Assembly: GCA_024637015.1 (NCBI GenBank)
Contig: JAGXGE010000004.1
Span: forward strand, 1-64,000
From: Aequorivita sp.
Lineage (GTDB): Bacteria > Bacteroidota > Bacteroidia > Flavobacteriales > Flavobacteriaceae
Direction: 5' to 3'
Length of the DNA: 64,000 bases
The notes below the pieces were generated by a model. That model did not search any database. It was not told where the DNA came from and saw nothing but the letters and a program-made list of their open reading frames with translations. The position numbers and the translations under genes were made by a program. Below, one piece after another: positions 1 through 8,630 of the stretch (the stretch's first letter is position 1; each line of letters begins with the position of its first letter).

Positions 1-1585
1 TCTGGTAGTACTTGATCGTGAAAAGCGCCGGGTCCTGACCGCCCAATATGTTAACGTCATTGTCCGTAAGATTGAAAACACCAGAGGTCGTACCGTCGTC
101 GCACTGGTACAAATCTAACGCAGGGTTGGCGATGGGCTGGGGTTTAAAGGTAATTACCACCGAATTGCTATCTACTCGACAAATACCATCTACTGCTTCA
201 ACAGAATATATACCATCTGTTGTCACGGTTAGTGTGGCATTTGTTGCTCCTGGGATAGGAATACCATTTCTAAACCATTGGATATTGAATGGAGGATCTG
301 TTACGCCTGAATCTAAGATAACTGGTCTTCCAAGGCATGCCGGGCCTGGATTAAGGAGGATACCGGCAGTACTAAGATCAACCGGGTATATAAACTCATT
401 GTTACTTTCATCAGTTTCCGCAACAATACCAGTACCGTTACCAATATCATCCACTACTGCTCTAAGATTAAAGTTATTGGGAGTAGCAATAGGTATATTC
501 AAAGTAATGGTACCACTTTCAGAACCTCCTAAGGGTATGATATTAGTAGTAGTGGTTTGGCCGATCAACACTAAATCAGCATAAAAAGCTATAGGGGTAT
601 TGGCTGGAAGGTCACTGGTGCTATTAACATTATATACTGTATAATCAACATCTATATTGTTATTCTGACAAAGCACCCCAAGATCATCTATCTCTATGGT
701 AGCATCCGGTAATTCTGAGTTTACGCTGGTAATAATATTATTTACCATTATAAAATCCTGTTGCGATTCCAACTCAATGAGAATACTTGTATCGCCTGGA
801 GCGACAATTCCCATCAAATCGTAATAATCCAAATCCATATTATAGCATTGGGTATTTAATGGCGGGCCTATATAAGAATTGGTTCCATTAAATGCATTAT
901 TTGCAGGATTTAATGCATTTGATATCAAAGTTCCATTAATAAAAAGACTTTCTCCATTGGCAATTTCTTGTTCACCTTCCCAAGCCAAAAAACCGATTTT
1001 TGAAAGTATATCAGAACTCACCTCAATATTGGTCAATGTGATACTTAGGTTGTTATTATTTGCAGAAACACTCTCCAAACCATCAAAAAGACTTATCTGA
1101 TTGAGTAAAAGAGATGGATCCTCGTAAATAACATAAATGGCCCAGCCTCCAAAATTGGTGCCGCAATATTGACTCAGTAATGCTTGCACATCCATATCGG
1201 CAAAGGTATAAGTGCCATTCCCAGTAGCGCCTACAAAAGCCGTAACATCGGCATATGCCGAAAAATAAGGTTGTCCATTAAAAGTATGGCTAAAGATACG
1301 CTGTGCACTAATAGGAGTTCCATTTAAAGAAACATCAAAATCTCCAGTACCAATGGACCCCCAATAAAGATGTGCAGACACAAAGGTTTGTCCAGGATTT
1401 AAAGATAAACTGGCGCTACTTTGAAGCAGTTGACCACAATACCCGTTAAAATTTGGTTGCGCATTCAGAGTATTTCCTACTGCTGTAAAATCATACCTTC
1501 CATTGAACTGTTGGAACAACGTTACAGGCTGTGAAAAAACGAAAAGCGGAAATACGAATATTAAGAGAAATATTAATTTTTTCAT
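1..1585 (-). CDS. Large secreted T9SS-type adhesin, 3' end outside the window
   Basis: An open frame of 528 codons begins at the ATG at 1585-1583 and is still open at the left edge. Residues 1-19 form a signal peptide ending FVFSQ. The N-terminal ~290 residues look like a beta-sandwich region common in flavobacterial surface proteins. Residues about 300-405 resemble a CARDB domain, ending in the typical ETDESNNEF. An Ig-like segment follows, with IQWFRNGIPIPGA and paired cysteines. The last visible stretch, with LYQCDDGTTSGVFNLTDND, matches the repeat unit seen in proteins with a type B T9SS sorting domain. The expected C-terminal sorting signal lies outside. Function is probably adhesion or surface binding, which is inference. 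It is divergent from the NifU-type gene. Confidence 0.8.
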   Translation of the reverse strand, partial: MKKLIFLLIFVFPLFVFSQPVTLFQQFNGRYDFTAVGNTLNAQPNFNGYCGQLLQSSASLSLNPGQTFVSAHLYWGSIGTGDFDVSLNGTPISAQRIFSHTFNGQPYFSAYADVTAFVGATGNGTYTFADMDVQALLSQYCGTNFGGWAIYVIYEDPSLLLNQISLFDGLESVSANNNNLSITLTNIEVSSDILSKIGFLAWEGEQEIANGESLFINGTLISNALNPANNAFNGTNSYIGPPLNTQCYNMDLDYYDLMGIVAPGDTSILIELESQQDFIMVNNIITSVNSELPDATIEIDDLGVLCQNNNIDVDYTVYNVNSTSDLPANTPIAFYADLVLIGQTTTTNIIPLGGSESGTITLNIPIATPNNFNLRAVVDDIGNGTGIVAETDESNNEFIYPVDLSTAGILLNPGPACLGRPVILDSGVTDPPFNIQWFRNGIPIPGATNATLTVTTDGIYSVEAVDGICRVDSNSVVITFKPQPIANPALDLYQCDDGTTSGVFNLTDNDVNILGGQDPALFTIKYYQ

Positions 1586-1613
1586 AAATCTGGGTATTAC
1601 AGTGCCAAATATA

Positions 1614-1645
1614 TTGAATACATTGTTTTTCTTTTTATATTTTTG
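1614..1645 (+). promoter_or_regulatory. Putative Bacteroidota promoter of the NifU-type gene
   Basis: TTG at 1614-1616, a 21-bp spacer and TATTTTTG at 1638-1645 match the TTG / TAnnTTTG pattern of Flavobacterium sigma-ABfr promoters. The -7 box ends 16 bp before the ATG at 1662. Confidence 0.5.
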
Positions 1646-1661
1646 CAAAAAAAACAACTAA

Positions 1662-2585
1662 ATGTCCCAATTTAACATAGAAATTTCCGAAACATCCAAC
1701 CAAAATATTGTTAAATTTATCGCTAATTCTTTCTTAACACGCTCTACGAGCTACGAGTTCAAGAATATTGATGAAGCAAAATCCAGCCCTTTAGCACAAC
1801 AACTTTTTTACCTTCCTTTTGTAAAAACCGTATATATTTCGCAGAATTTTATTGCTATTGAAAAATACAACATTGTTGAGTGGAAAGATGTGCAACAAGA
1901 AGTTGCAGATTCAATCCTTGAATACCTAAATGCTGATAAACCGGTAATTATTGAAACCGACGCTCCCAAAAAAATTCCTGTAAGCGTTTATGCAGAAAGC
2001 ACGCCTAACCCTACGGTAATGAAATTTGTAGCAAACAAACCCTTGGCAACAGGAACATTTGAATTTAAAAATATTGATGATGCTATCCATTCACCTTTAG
2101 CAAAAGCTTTGTTCAATTTTTCCTTTGTAAAGGAAGTATTTATAAGCACTAACTATGTTTCAGTAATGAAATACAACGTGGCTGAATGGCAGGAAATTTC
2201 TATGGAAATCCGCGAGTTCATCCGTAAATTCATAGAAGACGGTAAGCCTGTGCTGAATGACGAAATACTAAACAATATTAACACTCCCGCAAGCAGTTCT
2301 TCTTCAGAAATAAACACTTCTGAAAAAAATGAAAAGGTGCACACCGACATTGAAAAAGAAATAATTTCAATCTTGGATGAGTATATAAAGCCAGCTGTTG
2401 CAAGTGACGGTGGCCACATTCTTTTTGATTCCTTCAATGAAGAAACAAAAACGGTAAAGGTTATCCTGCAAGGCGCTTGCAGCGGATGCCCTTCTTCTAC
2501 CATCACGTTAAAAAACGGAATTGAAACAATGCTAAAGGAAATGCTACACGGGCAGGTAAATAGTGTGGTTGCAATAAACGGTTAA
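1662..2585 (+). CDS. NifU/Nfu-type iron-sulfur scaffold protein with duplicated N-terminal domain
   Basis: Predicted carrier that assembles or transfers Fe-S clusters to cytoplasmic apoproteins. Two tandem Nfu-N domains are visible, about residues 8-92 and 107-197. They share the patterns F(K)NIDxAxxSPLA and FVKxVxIS. A short serine-rich linker leads to a NifU C-terminal domain, about 232-305, with the cluster-binding CxxC in GACSGCPSS (C273 and C276). No IscU-type domain is present. It stands alone between its own promoter and the dodecin gene 108 bp downstream. Family identity is clear; client proteins are unknown. Confidence 0.9.
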   Translation: MSQFNIEISETSNQNIVKFIANSFLTRSTSYEFKNIDEAKSSPLAQQLFYLPFVKTVYISQNFIAIEKYNIVEWKDVQQEVADSILEYLNADKPVIIETDAPKKIPVSVYAESTPNPTVMKFVANKPLATGTFEFKNIDDAIHSPLAKALFNFSFVKEVFISTNYVSVMKYNVAEWQEISMEIREFIRKFIEDGKPVLNDEILNNINTPASSSSSEINTSEKNEKVHTDIEKEIISILDEYIKPAVASDGGHILFDSFNEETKTVKVILQGACSGCPSSTITLKNGIETMLKEMLHGQVNSVVAING

Positions 2586-2693
2586 TATTTAGAGCTTTTT
2601 TCATCTTTCCTTTTAACTTAATTTTCTGAAAATTAACTTCTATTAATTGTACCTTAGTTTTTCACTATTTTTTTAACCTAAAACCAAGAAATT

Positions 2694-2894
2694 ATGGCAG
2701 TATTAAAAGTTATTGAAGTTCTTGCAAACTCAAGTGAAAGTTGGGAAGATGCAACACGAAATGCAGTAAAGGAAGCTTCTAAAAGTGTGAAAGATATCCG
2801 TTCAGTGTATCTACGCGAACAAAGTTGTGTAGTGGACGGAAATAATATTACACAGTTTAGAGTGAACGTAAAAATTACATTTGAAGTAAAATAA
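2694..2894 (+). CDS. Dodecin family flavin-binding protein
   Basis: A 66-residue protein with the full dodecin layout: beta strand [13 protein letters not shown], one helix ([16 protein letters not shown]), then two strands ending VNVKITFEV. Dodecins form hollow dodecamers that sequester riboflavin or FMN. The position normally held by the flavin-stacking tryptophan appears to be tyrosine (Y39, in RSVYLREQ), and the only tryptophan is W17. The gene is followed 19 bp downstream by a strong terminator. It is probably a single-gene transcript, although no convincing promoter was found in the 108-bp gap upstream. Confidence 0.9.
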   Translation: MAVLKVIEVLANSSESWEDATRNAVKEASKSVKDIRSVYLREQSCVVDGNNITQFRVNVKITFEVK

Positions 2895-2912
2895 ATATTC
2901 CAAGGAACCATC

Positions 2913-2948
2913 AAAATACGCTTTTGAAAATTCAAAAGCGTATTTTTG
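2913..2948 (+). terminator. Rho-independent terminator after dodecin
   Basis: A perfect inverted repeat pairs 2913-2928 with 2931-2946 (about 15 bp of usable stem), followed by a T-rich tract. The right arm plus the next bases read TATTTTTG (2941-2948), so it also matches a -7 promoter box facing the next gene. Confidence 0.85.
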
Positions 2949-2967
2949 TTTTCCTAAAATCCCTTCT

Positions 2968-5082
2968 ATGCGATTGACACTTGCTTTTGTGGCAATAACT
3001 TTTATGTTAAGTTGCAATTCTTCAAAAAAAGAAACTTTGGAAACACACGCTTTTACAAATGATTTAATAAACGAATCTAGCCCATATCTGCTGCAGCATG
3101 CACACAATCCTGTAAATTGGAAACCTTGGAACGAAGCTACTTTGGAACAATCTAAAAAGGAAAAAAAACTGATGATTATTAGCATCGGTTACTCAGCTTG
3201 CCATTGGTGCCACGTTATGGAGCACGAAAGTTTTGAAGACAGCACGGTAGCTGCGGTAATGAATAAAAATTTTATTTCAGTAAAAGTAGATCGGGAGGAA
3301 CGACCCGATGTAGATCAAACCTACATAAATGCAGTACAGCTAATGACCGGAAGTGCGGGTTGGCCACTGAATGTAATAACGCTTCCCGACGGAAGACCCG
3401 TTTGGGGCGGTACTTATTTCAAAAAACAAGATTGGATAAACGCACTGGAGCAAATACAGGAATTGTACATAAAAGAACCCGAAAAATTGATTGCTTATGC
3501 AAATAGGCTTGAGGAGGGCATAAAAAGCATGGATCTCGTTCATTTAAATACTGAGGATGTTGATTTTAAAAATTTTCCAACGGATAAAATCTTAAAAAAT
3601 TGGTCACAACAGTTTGATGAGCAGAATGGAGGTTTTAAAGGCGCACCAAAATTTATGATGCCGAACAATCTTGAATTTTTATTGCGACAAGCGGTTACTG
3701 AAAATGACGAAAAATTATTGGGCTATGTAACACTTACCTTAAATAAAATGGCTTACGGCGGACTTTACGACCAAATTGGCGGTGGTTTCGCCCGTTATAG
3801 TACTGATGAAAAATGGCACATCCCCCATTTTGAAAAAATGCTTTATGACAATGCACAACTTGTAAGCCTTTATAGCAATGCTTATTCGGTCACAAAAAAG
3901 CCGCTCTATAAAGAAGTGGTTGAAGAAACTTTAAATTTCGTAGCCCGTGAAATGACAAACAAAGAAGGTGGATTTTATTCCTCTTTGGATGCAGATAGTA
4001 AAACAGAAACTGGAAAATTGGAAGAAGGTGCATTTTATGTTTTTACTTCAGAGGAATTGCAAGCACAACTTAAAGATGATTTCAATATTTTTAAAGAATA
4101 TTTTAATGTGAACAGTTACGGCAAGTGGGAGAACAACCATTTTGTGCTTATAAGAAAAAAGACTGATGCCGAAATTGAAACCGAGTTTGGACTCACTTCT
4201 GAAGCATTTCAACAAAAAAAGAAAAGTTGGAAAAACACACTCCTCGCCTATCGCAACAAAAGAGCAAAACCTCGATTGGACGATAAAACACTAACCTCGT
4301 GGAACGGTTTGATGCTGAAAGGTTATGTTGATGCATACAAAACTTTTGGTAAAAAAGAATATTTAGACGCAGCGCTAAAAAACGCAGCTTTTCTTTCCCA
4401 AAATCAGCTACAGAAAAATGGCGCATTATTCCACAATTATAAAGACGGAAAAAGTAACATTAACGGCTATTTGGAAGATTACGCCTTTACCATCCAAGCT
4501 TTTATAGATCTTTATCAGGTAACGCTTGACGAAAAGTGGCTTACGCTTTCAAAGAAAATGGCAGATTACGCGATGGCAAATTTTTTCGATTCGGAAAAGC
4601 ATATGTTTTATTTCACCTCAAAGGAAGATCCGGCTATTGTTACCCGAAATTTTGAATATCGCGACAATGTGATACCCGCTTCTAATTCGGCGATGGCTAA
4701 GAATCTTTTTATGCTTTCAAAATATTTTGAAAATACTGGATTTGACGAAATTTCGCATCAAATGCTGAAAAATGTTTCAGTTGAAATGGAACAGTATCCC
4801 AGCGGATTTTCAAACTGGTTGGACCTTTTGAGTAATTTCCAACACAATTTTTACGAAGTTGTAGTTGTGGGTGAAAAGGCTTCGGAAAAAATTAAAGAAT
4901 TGAATAGCTATTATCTTCCAAATATCATTATTGCTGGAAGTGCGACGGAAAATAATGGTCCGTTGTTTGAAAATCGCTATTTTCCAAACGAAACGCTGAT
5001 TTATGTTTGTGTGAACAATGCATGCAAACTACCTGTGAAAGACACAAAAATTGCAAGTGAATCATTAAACAAAAAAGAATAA
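2968..5082 (+). CDS. YyaL/SPATA20-like thioredoxin-domain lipoprotein (DUF255)
   Basis: A 704-residue protein of the YyaL/spermatogenesis-associated protein 20 family. A lipoprotein signal ends at the lipobox MLSC (C16), so it should be anchored in an envelope membrane. The N-terminal thioredoxin-like DUF255 domain starts with [15 protein letters not shown] and carries an active-site-like CHWC (C78-C81), then [10 protein letters not shown]. The rest is an alpha/alpha-barrel resembling glycosidase or N-acylglucosamine epimerase folds ([23 protein letters not shown]). The exact reaction is not established for the family. The mscS-type gene starts 5 bp after its stop, so the two are probably co-transcribed. 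Confidence 0.9.
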   Translation: MRLTLAFVAITFMLSCNSSKKETLETHAFTNDLINESSPYLLQHAHNPVNWKPWNEATLEQSKKEKKLMIISIGYSACHWCHVMEHESFEDSTVAAVMNKNFISVKVDREERPDVDQTYINAVQLMTGSAGWPLNVITLPDGRPVWGGTYFKKQDWINALEQIQELYIKEPEKLIAYANRLEEGIKSMDLVHLNTEDVDFKNFPTDKILKNWSQQFDEQNGGFKGAPKFMMPNNLEFLLRQAVTENDEKLLGYVTLTLNKMAYGGLYDQIGGGFARYSTDEKWHIPHFEKMLYDNAQLVSLYSNAYSVTKKPLYKEVVEETLNFVAREMTNKEGGFYSSLDADSKTETGKLEEGAFYVFTSEELQAQLKDDFNIFKEYFNVNSYGKWENNHFVLIRKKTDAEIETEFGLTSEAFQQKKKSWKNTLLAYRNKRAKPRLDDKTLTSWNGLMLKGYVDAYKTFGKKEYLDAALKNAAFLSQNQLQKNGALFHNYKDGKSNINGYLEDYAFTIQAFIDLYQVTLDEKWLTLSKKMADYAMANFFDSEKHMFYFTSKEDPAIVTRNFEYRDNVIPASNSAMAKNLFMLSKYFENTGFDEISHQMLKNVSVEMEQYPSGFSNWLDLLSNFQHNFYEVVVVGEKASEKIKELNSYYLPNIIIAGSATENNGPLFENRYFPNETLIYVCVNNACKLPVKDTKIASESLNKKE

Positions 5083-5087
5083 ATTTT

Positions 5088-5933
5088 ATGGAAAAATTTC
5101 AGGACTTGGATATTTACATGGAAAAGTATGGACAAAAGCTAATCGATTTTTTACCTAGCGTTATTGGCGCGGCAATAATGTTAGTATTTGGTCTGTGGTT
5201 AATAAAAATTGTAAATCGTTTTATAAAGAAATTTTTTGACAACCAAGAATACGATCCCACCCTTGAAAATTTTATTGCGAGCCTTATAAATTGGGCGCTA
5301 AAAATCATCCTGTTTGTTTTAGTAATAACCCAATTGGGGGTAGAATCTGCTTCCCTTATCACCGTTATTGGTGCCGCAGGACTTGCCATAGGTTTGGCAT
5401 TGCAGGGTTCCTTGTCTAATTTCGCTGGCGGGGTTTTAATATTGTTGTTAAAACCGTTTAAAGTGGGCCATTGGATAAAAGCCCAAGACGTGGAAGGGAC
5501 CGTAAAGGACATTTCTATATTCAATACAAGACTTATCACTTTTGGAAATCAGCTCGCCATTATTCCAAACGGAAAACTGAGCAATGATAGCATTATAAAC
5601 TACACCGAAGAAGGGATTCGCCGTGAGAATCTCACTTTTGGCATAAGTTATGATGATGATATAAAGCAAGCCAAGGAAATTTTATTGAATTTGGTATCAG
5701 AACAAGAAACTGTTTTGAAGCTTGAAGATAAAATGCCAATGGTAGCTGTAGCTGAACTTGGTGATAGTTCTGTTAATTTAACAGTACGTTATTGGGCAAA
5801 CAACGAAGATTTTTGGGCGCTACGATGGTTGGTTTTGGAAGAAGGAAAGGCAAGATTGGAAGCTGGCGGAATCACTATTCCATTCCCACAACGCGATGTT
5901 CACCATTTTAATTTAGAGAGTTTAAAGAAATAA
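5088..5933 (+). CDS. Small-conductance mechanosensitive ion channel (MscS family)
   Basis: A 281-residue inner-membrane channel that opens under membrane tension to release solutes in osmotic downshock. It has three N-terminal hydrophobic segments (about residues 20-42, 62-84 and 88-118). The third carries the Gly/Ala-packed pore helix signature GLAIGLALQGSLSNFAGG. The cytoplasmic beta domain and vestibule follow (VGHWIKAQDVEGTVKDIS, NTRLITFGNQ, IPNGKLSND). Length is typical of minimal MscS proteins. It lies 5 bp after the YyaL-like gene. Confidence 0.93.
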   Translation: MEKFQDLDIYMEKYGQKLIDFLPSVIGAAIMLVFGLWLIKIVNRFIKKFFDNQEYDPTLENFIASLINWALKIILFVLVITQLGVESASLITVIGAAGLAIGLALQGSLSNFAGGVLILLLKPFKVGHWIKAQDVEGTVKDISIFNTRLITFGNQLAIIPNGKLSNDSIINYTEEGIRRENLTFGISYDDDIKQAKEILLNLVSEQETVLKLEDKMPMVAVAELGDSSVNLTVRYWANNEDFWALRWLVLEEGKARLEAGGITIPFPQRDVHHFNLESLKK

Positions 5934-5980
5934 ATCATTAAGTTTGTAAGAATTATATATAACACATTAAAAATCTCAAA

Positions 5981-6682
5981 ATGAAAAAAATACTTTTATT
6001 CGGTCTTGCCGTTTTGTTAATGGCTCCTGTTTTCGCGCAGCGAGCAAGTACTAATTTTGACATTTACTCGAGGACTATTGATCTAAATCAAAAATCATTG
6101 GCTTTTGGTCTTACAGAAGCTCAGTTTAATTCTATAAAAGATGAGGCTTACGCAAATCCAAATTTTGTTCAGGGAAAGATATTTCAAGAAGATCAATTGA
6201 TTAAAGATGACGTTCCGATGCGCTATAATGCCTATGCAGATGAAATTGAAATCAAAAAAAATCCTTCTGACGAAAGTTATGGGGCATTGATTAAGGACCC
6301 AAGTATTTTTGTAAAAATGTTCAGAGATATCTATGTTTTTGTTCCGTATGAAGGCAGCAATGAAAAAGGAGGTTATTTCAATGTACTTAGCGATGGAAAA
6401 ACCTATGATCTTTACAAAAAGACAAAAGCTCTTTACCGAGAACCGCAAAAAGCTGAAACAAGTTACGCACGGGACATGCCACCCTCTTTCCCTAAGACGG
6501 TAACTTATTATTTGGTTCAAAATGGTACATTTTTGGAAATGCCTAACAGCAAGTCCAAAATTCTAAAAATGATGGATCGTAAGAAAGGTGAGATGAAAAA
6601 ATATATAAAGGAGAACGATATAGACCTTGATAAGGAAGCAGATTTGATTAAAGCTATTTCCTATTTCGATTCTTTACTGTAA
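5981..6682 (+). CDS. Exported protein of unknown function
   Basis: A 233-residue protein with a clear signal peptide (residues 1-20, ending APVFAQ) and no transmembrane segment after it, so it is predicted periplasmic or outer-membrane associated. No family is recognised. The mature part is lysine-rich and mixed alpha/beta, with a lysine-rich helix near the C terminus (KILKMMDRKKGEMKKYIKEN). It begins 47 bp after mscS and ends 6 bp from the convergent tsaB. Confidence 0.7.
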   Translation: MKKILLFGLAVLLMAPVFAQRASTNFDIYSRTIDLNQKSLAFGLTEAQFNSIKDEAYANPNFVQGKIFQEDQLIKDDVPMRYNAYADEIEIKKNPSDESYGALIKDPSIFVKMFRDIYVFVPYEGSNEKGGYFNVLSDGKTYDLYKKTKALYREPQKAETSYARDMPPSFPKTVTYYLVQNGTFLEMPNSKSKILKMMDRKKGEMKKYIKENDIDLDKEADLIKAISYFDSLL

Positions 6683-6688
6683 AAGTCA

Positions 6689-7348
6689 TTATCCAAGTAT
6701 AAATTCCTTTAAATAAAAAGGCTCAAAATAAGCGACATCCTCGGTGTCGCTTATTTTGTATTTGGCTTCGGCCAAAAGGGCCATATCTGCAGAAGAAGGA
6801 ATACCATCTTTGTAAAAAATTGCATTTTTATGTTTGCACAAAGATTCAAATTTATTGGAACCGTCACCTATAAAAATGGTTTTACGTTCTTTTAAATACT
6901 CAAAAAATGAATTTTCATCCAAAATTTCCGCTTTCGTTTCTCGAATCTGTTTTTTTTCTGAATTAAAAACCGCTGAATACACCTCCATTCTTCTAGCATC
7001 AAGGAGTGGAATGATGTAACAATCTTCACATTTAACTTGCTGTACCAACACTTCCAAAGTAAATGTGGAAACCAAAGGAATATCCAACGCAAAACACAAG
7101 CCCTTTGCCGCCGAAACGCCAATACGTAAACCCGTATAAGAACCTGGGCCCTTACTTACGGCAACAGCATTTAATTGTTTTTTGTCAAGATTTGCTTCCT
7201 TTAAAACTTCATCAATAAAAACATGAAGCTTTTCAGCGTGCGAATATTTTTGATTGTTTTCTTCGCGAATGGCCTTTATTTCACCATCAACAGCAATGGC
7301 TACAGAGCAGTTGGTCGTTGACGTTTCAATGCAAAGTATAACAGCCAT
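6689..7348 (-). CDS. tsaB: tRNA threonylcarbamoyladenosine biosynthesis protein TsaB
   Basis: A 219-residue ASKHA-fold protein that partners TsaD and TsaE to make t6A37 in ANN-decoding tRNAs. Visible hallmarks are ILCIETSTTNCSVA at the N terminus, the KYSHAEKLHVFIDEVL helix, and the TsaB/TsaD signature VAVSKGPGSYTGLRIGVSAA. It is the last gene of the efflux operon: its ATG overlaps the adaptor stop (TAATG at 7350-7346), which suggests translational coupling. A 14-15-bp hairpin lies inside its 3' end at 6725-6757. Confidence 0.95.
   Translation of the reverse strand: MAVILCIETSTTNCSVAIAVDGEIKAIREENNQKYSHAEKLHVFIDEVLKEANLDKKQLNAVAVSKGPGSYTGLRIGVSAAKGLCFALDIPLVSTFTLEVLVQQVKCEDCYIIPLLDARRMEVYSAVFNSEKKQIRETKAEILDENSFFEYLKERKTIFIGDGSNKFESLCKHKNAIFYKDGIPSSADMALLAEAKYKISDTEDVAYFEPFYLKEFILG
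6725..6757 (+). terminator. Hairpin inside tsaB, possible terminator of the convergent gene
   Basis: 6725-6739 pairs with 6743-6757 (one G-U pair) around a 3-nt loop. The left arm starts 43 bp after the stop at 6682. The plus-strand RNA would end its stem in UUAUUUU. It lies wholly within tsaB codons. Confidence 0.5.
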
Positions 7349-8628
7349 TACTTTTCCTTTTTATCCTTTTCAGGAACGGAAACCTCAACTTTATCGCCTT
7401 GTTTCAAAGATTTAGTTACTGTGTTATACGGACCCGTTATTACGGTTTCGCCTTCTTTCAAACCAGTGATTATTTCAATATTTGAATCGTCCTGAATTCC
7501 GGTTTTTACAATACGCAACTGGGCTTCTTCTCCTTCTTTAACATAAACAGCCTCAAATTTTTCAGCAGCTGTGCTTGAAATTTCGTTTGTGTATATTTTT
7601 TTGGTATCGGTTGTATCAGTTTTTATAACAATAGCACTAATTGGCACCCCGATAATGTTTTTCTTTTTATTGGTAACAATATCAACCGTGGCTGTCATTC
7701 CAGGACGGAAAGGCGAAAAGCTTTCTGGTTTCCCTTCAGTTAAATCTTTGTATGATTCCGGAACAATACGAACTTTCACCTTAAAATTGGTAACCTGATC
7801 TGCGGTAAGTGAACTTTCGGCACTGTTTGCTATTTCGGTGACAATTCCTTTGAATTCGCGCTTTAAATAGGCATCAACCTCAACAATCGTTGAATCACCC
7901 AAGGAAACCTTTACGATATCATTTTCGTTTACATCTACCTCAACTTCCATATTTTGAAGATTGGCAACACGCATAATTTCTGTCCCTGCCATTTGCGCGG
8001 TTCCTACTACCCTTTCTCCCAATTCAGCGGAAAGTTTTGAAATGGTTCCGCTCATAGGGGCATAAATACTGGTTCGGGAAAGGTTGTCAACGGACTGCTT
8101 TACATTTGCAGAAGAGCTCTGAACGTTATAATATGCAGCTTGGGCACTTGCCTTTGCCATATCATAATCGGCTACAGATTTATCCCATTCAGACTTTGAA
8201 ATCACTCCTTTTTCAAACAGAGCTTTGTTTCGTTCATAATTGAGCTTTGCGTTTTTCTCACTTGCCTGAGCTTGGGTATATTGTGCACGAACAGTTTGCA
8301 ATTCAGCTTGGTTTTGACTCACCGCTGCTTGAATTAAATCGGGATTTATTTTTACTAAAAGATCCCCTTTTTCAACAATTTGGCCTTCTTTCACGGGAAG
8401 TTCAATAATTTCTCCAGAAACTTCAGAAGAAAGGGCCACCTCTATTTCCGGTTGTATTTTTCCGGTTGCGGCAACGGTTTCAGTAATATCTATAGGCGTA
8501 ATTTGAGTTATTTCAACTTCTTTAAAATCTCCTGATTTTCCAAACCATCCTGCTTTTTTTCCAATTAGAAGCAAAGCGATAAGCAATACAACAACTACAA
8601 TAATCCAAATGAGTGTTTTTTTCTTCAT
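7348..8628 (-). CDS. HlyD/MacA-type periplasmic efflux adaptor, distal copy
   Basis: A 426-residue membrane fusion protein linking an inner-membrane ABC transporter to TolC. An N-terminal signal anchor (residues 5-25) is followed by a split lipoyl-like domain (IELPVKEGQIVEKGDLLVKI) and a coiled-coil hairpin of about residues 95-190 rich in A, Q and K. A beta-barrel and a membrane-proximal domain follow (ETVITGPYNTVTKSLKQGD). It sits 2 bp after the TolC gene and overlaps tsaB. It is the second adaptor of the operon. Confidence 0.9.
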   Translation of the reverse strand: MKKKTLIWIIVVVVLLIALLLIGKKAGWFGKSGDFKEVEITQITPIDITETVAATGKIQPEIEVALSSEVSGEIIELPVKEGQIVEKGDLLVKINPDLIQAAVSQNQAELQTVRAQYTQAQASEKNAKLNYERNKALFEKGVISKSEWDKSVADYDMAKASAQAAYYNVQSSSANVKQSVDNLSRTSIYAPMSGTISKLSAELGERVVGTAQMAGTEIMRVANLQNMEVEVDVNENDIVKVSLGDSTIVEVDAYLKREFKGIVTEIANSAESSLTADQVTNFKVKVRIVPESYKDLTEGKPESFSPFRPGMTATVDIVTNKKKNIIGVPISAIVIKTDTTDTKKIYTNEISSTAAEKFEAVYVKEGEEAQLRIVKTGIQDDSNIEIITGLKEGETVITGPYNTVTKSLKQGDKVEVSVPEKDKKEK

Positions 8629-8630
8629 AC

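Noticed and set aside
48-584. Open plus-strand frame of 178 codons near the left edge
   Set aside because: It is antisense to the adhesin frame, which has a signal peptide and recognisable CARDB and Ig-like domains.
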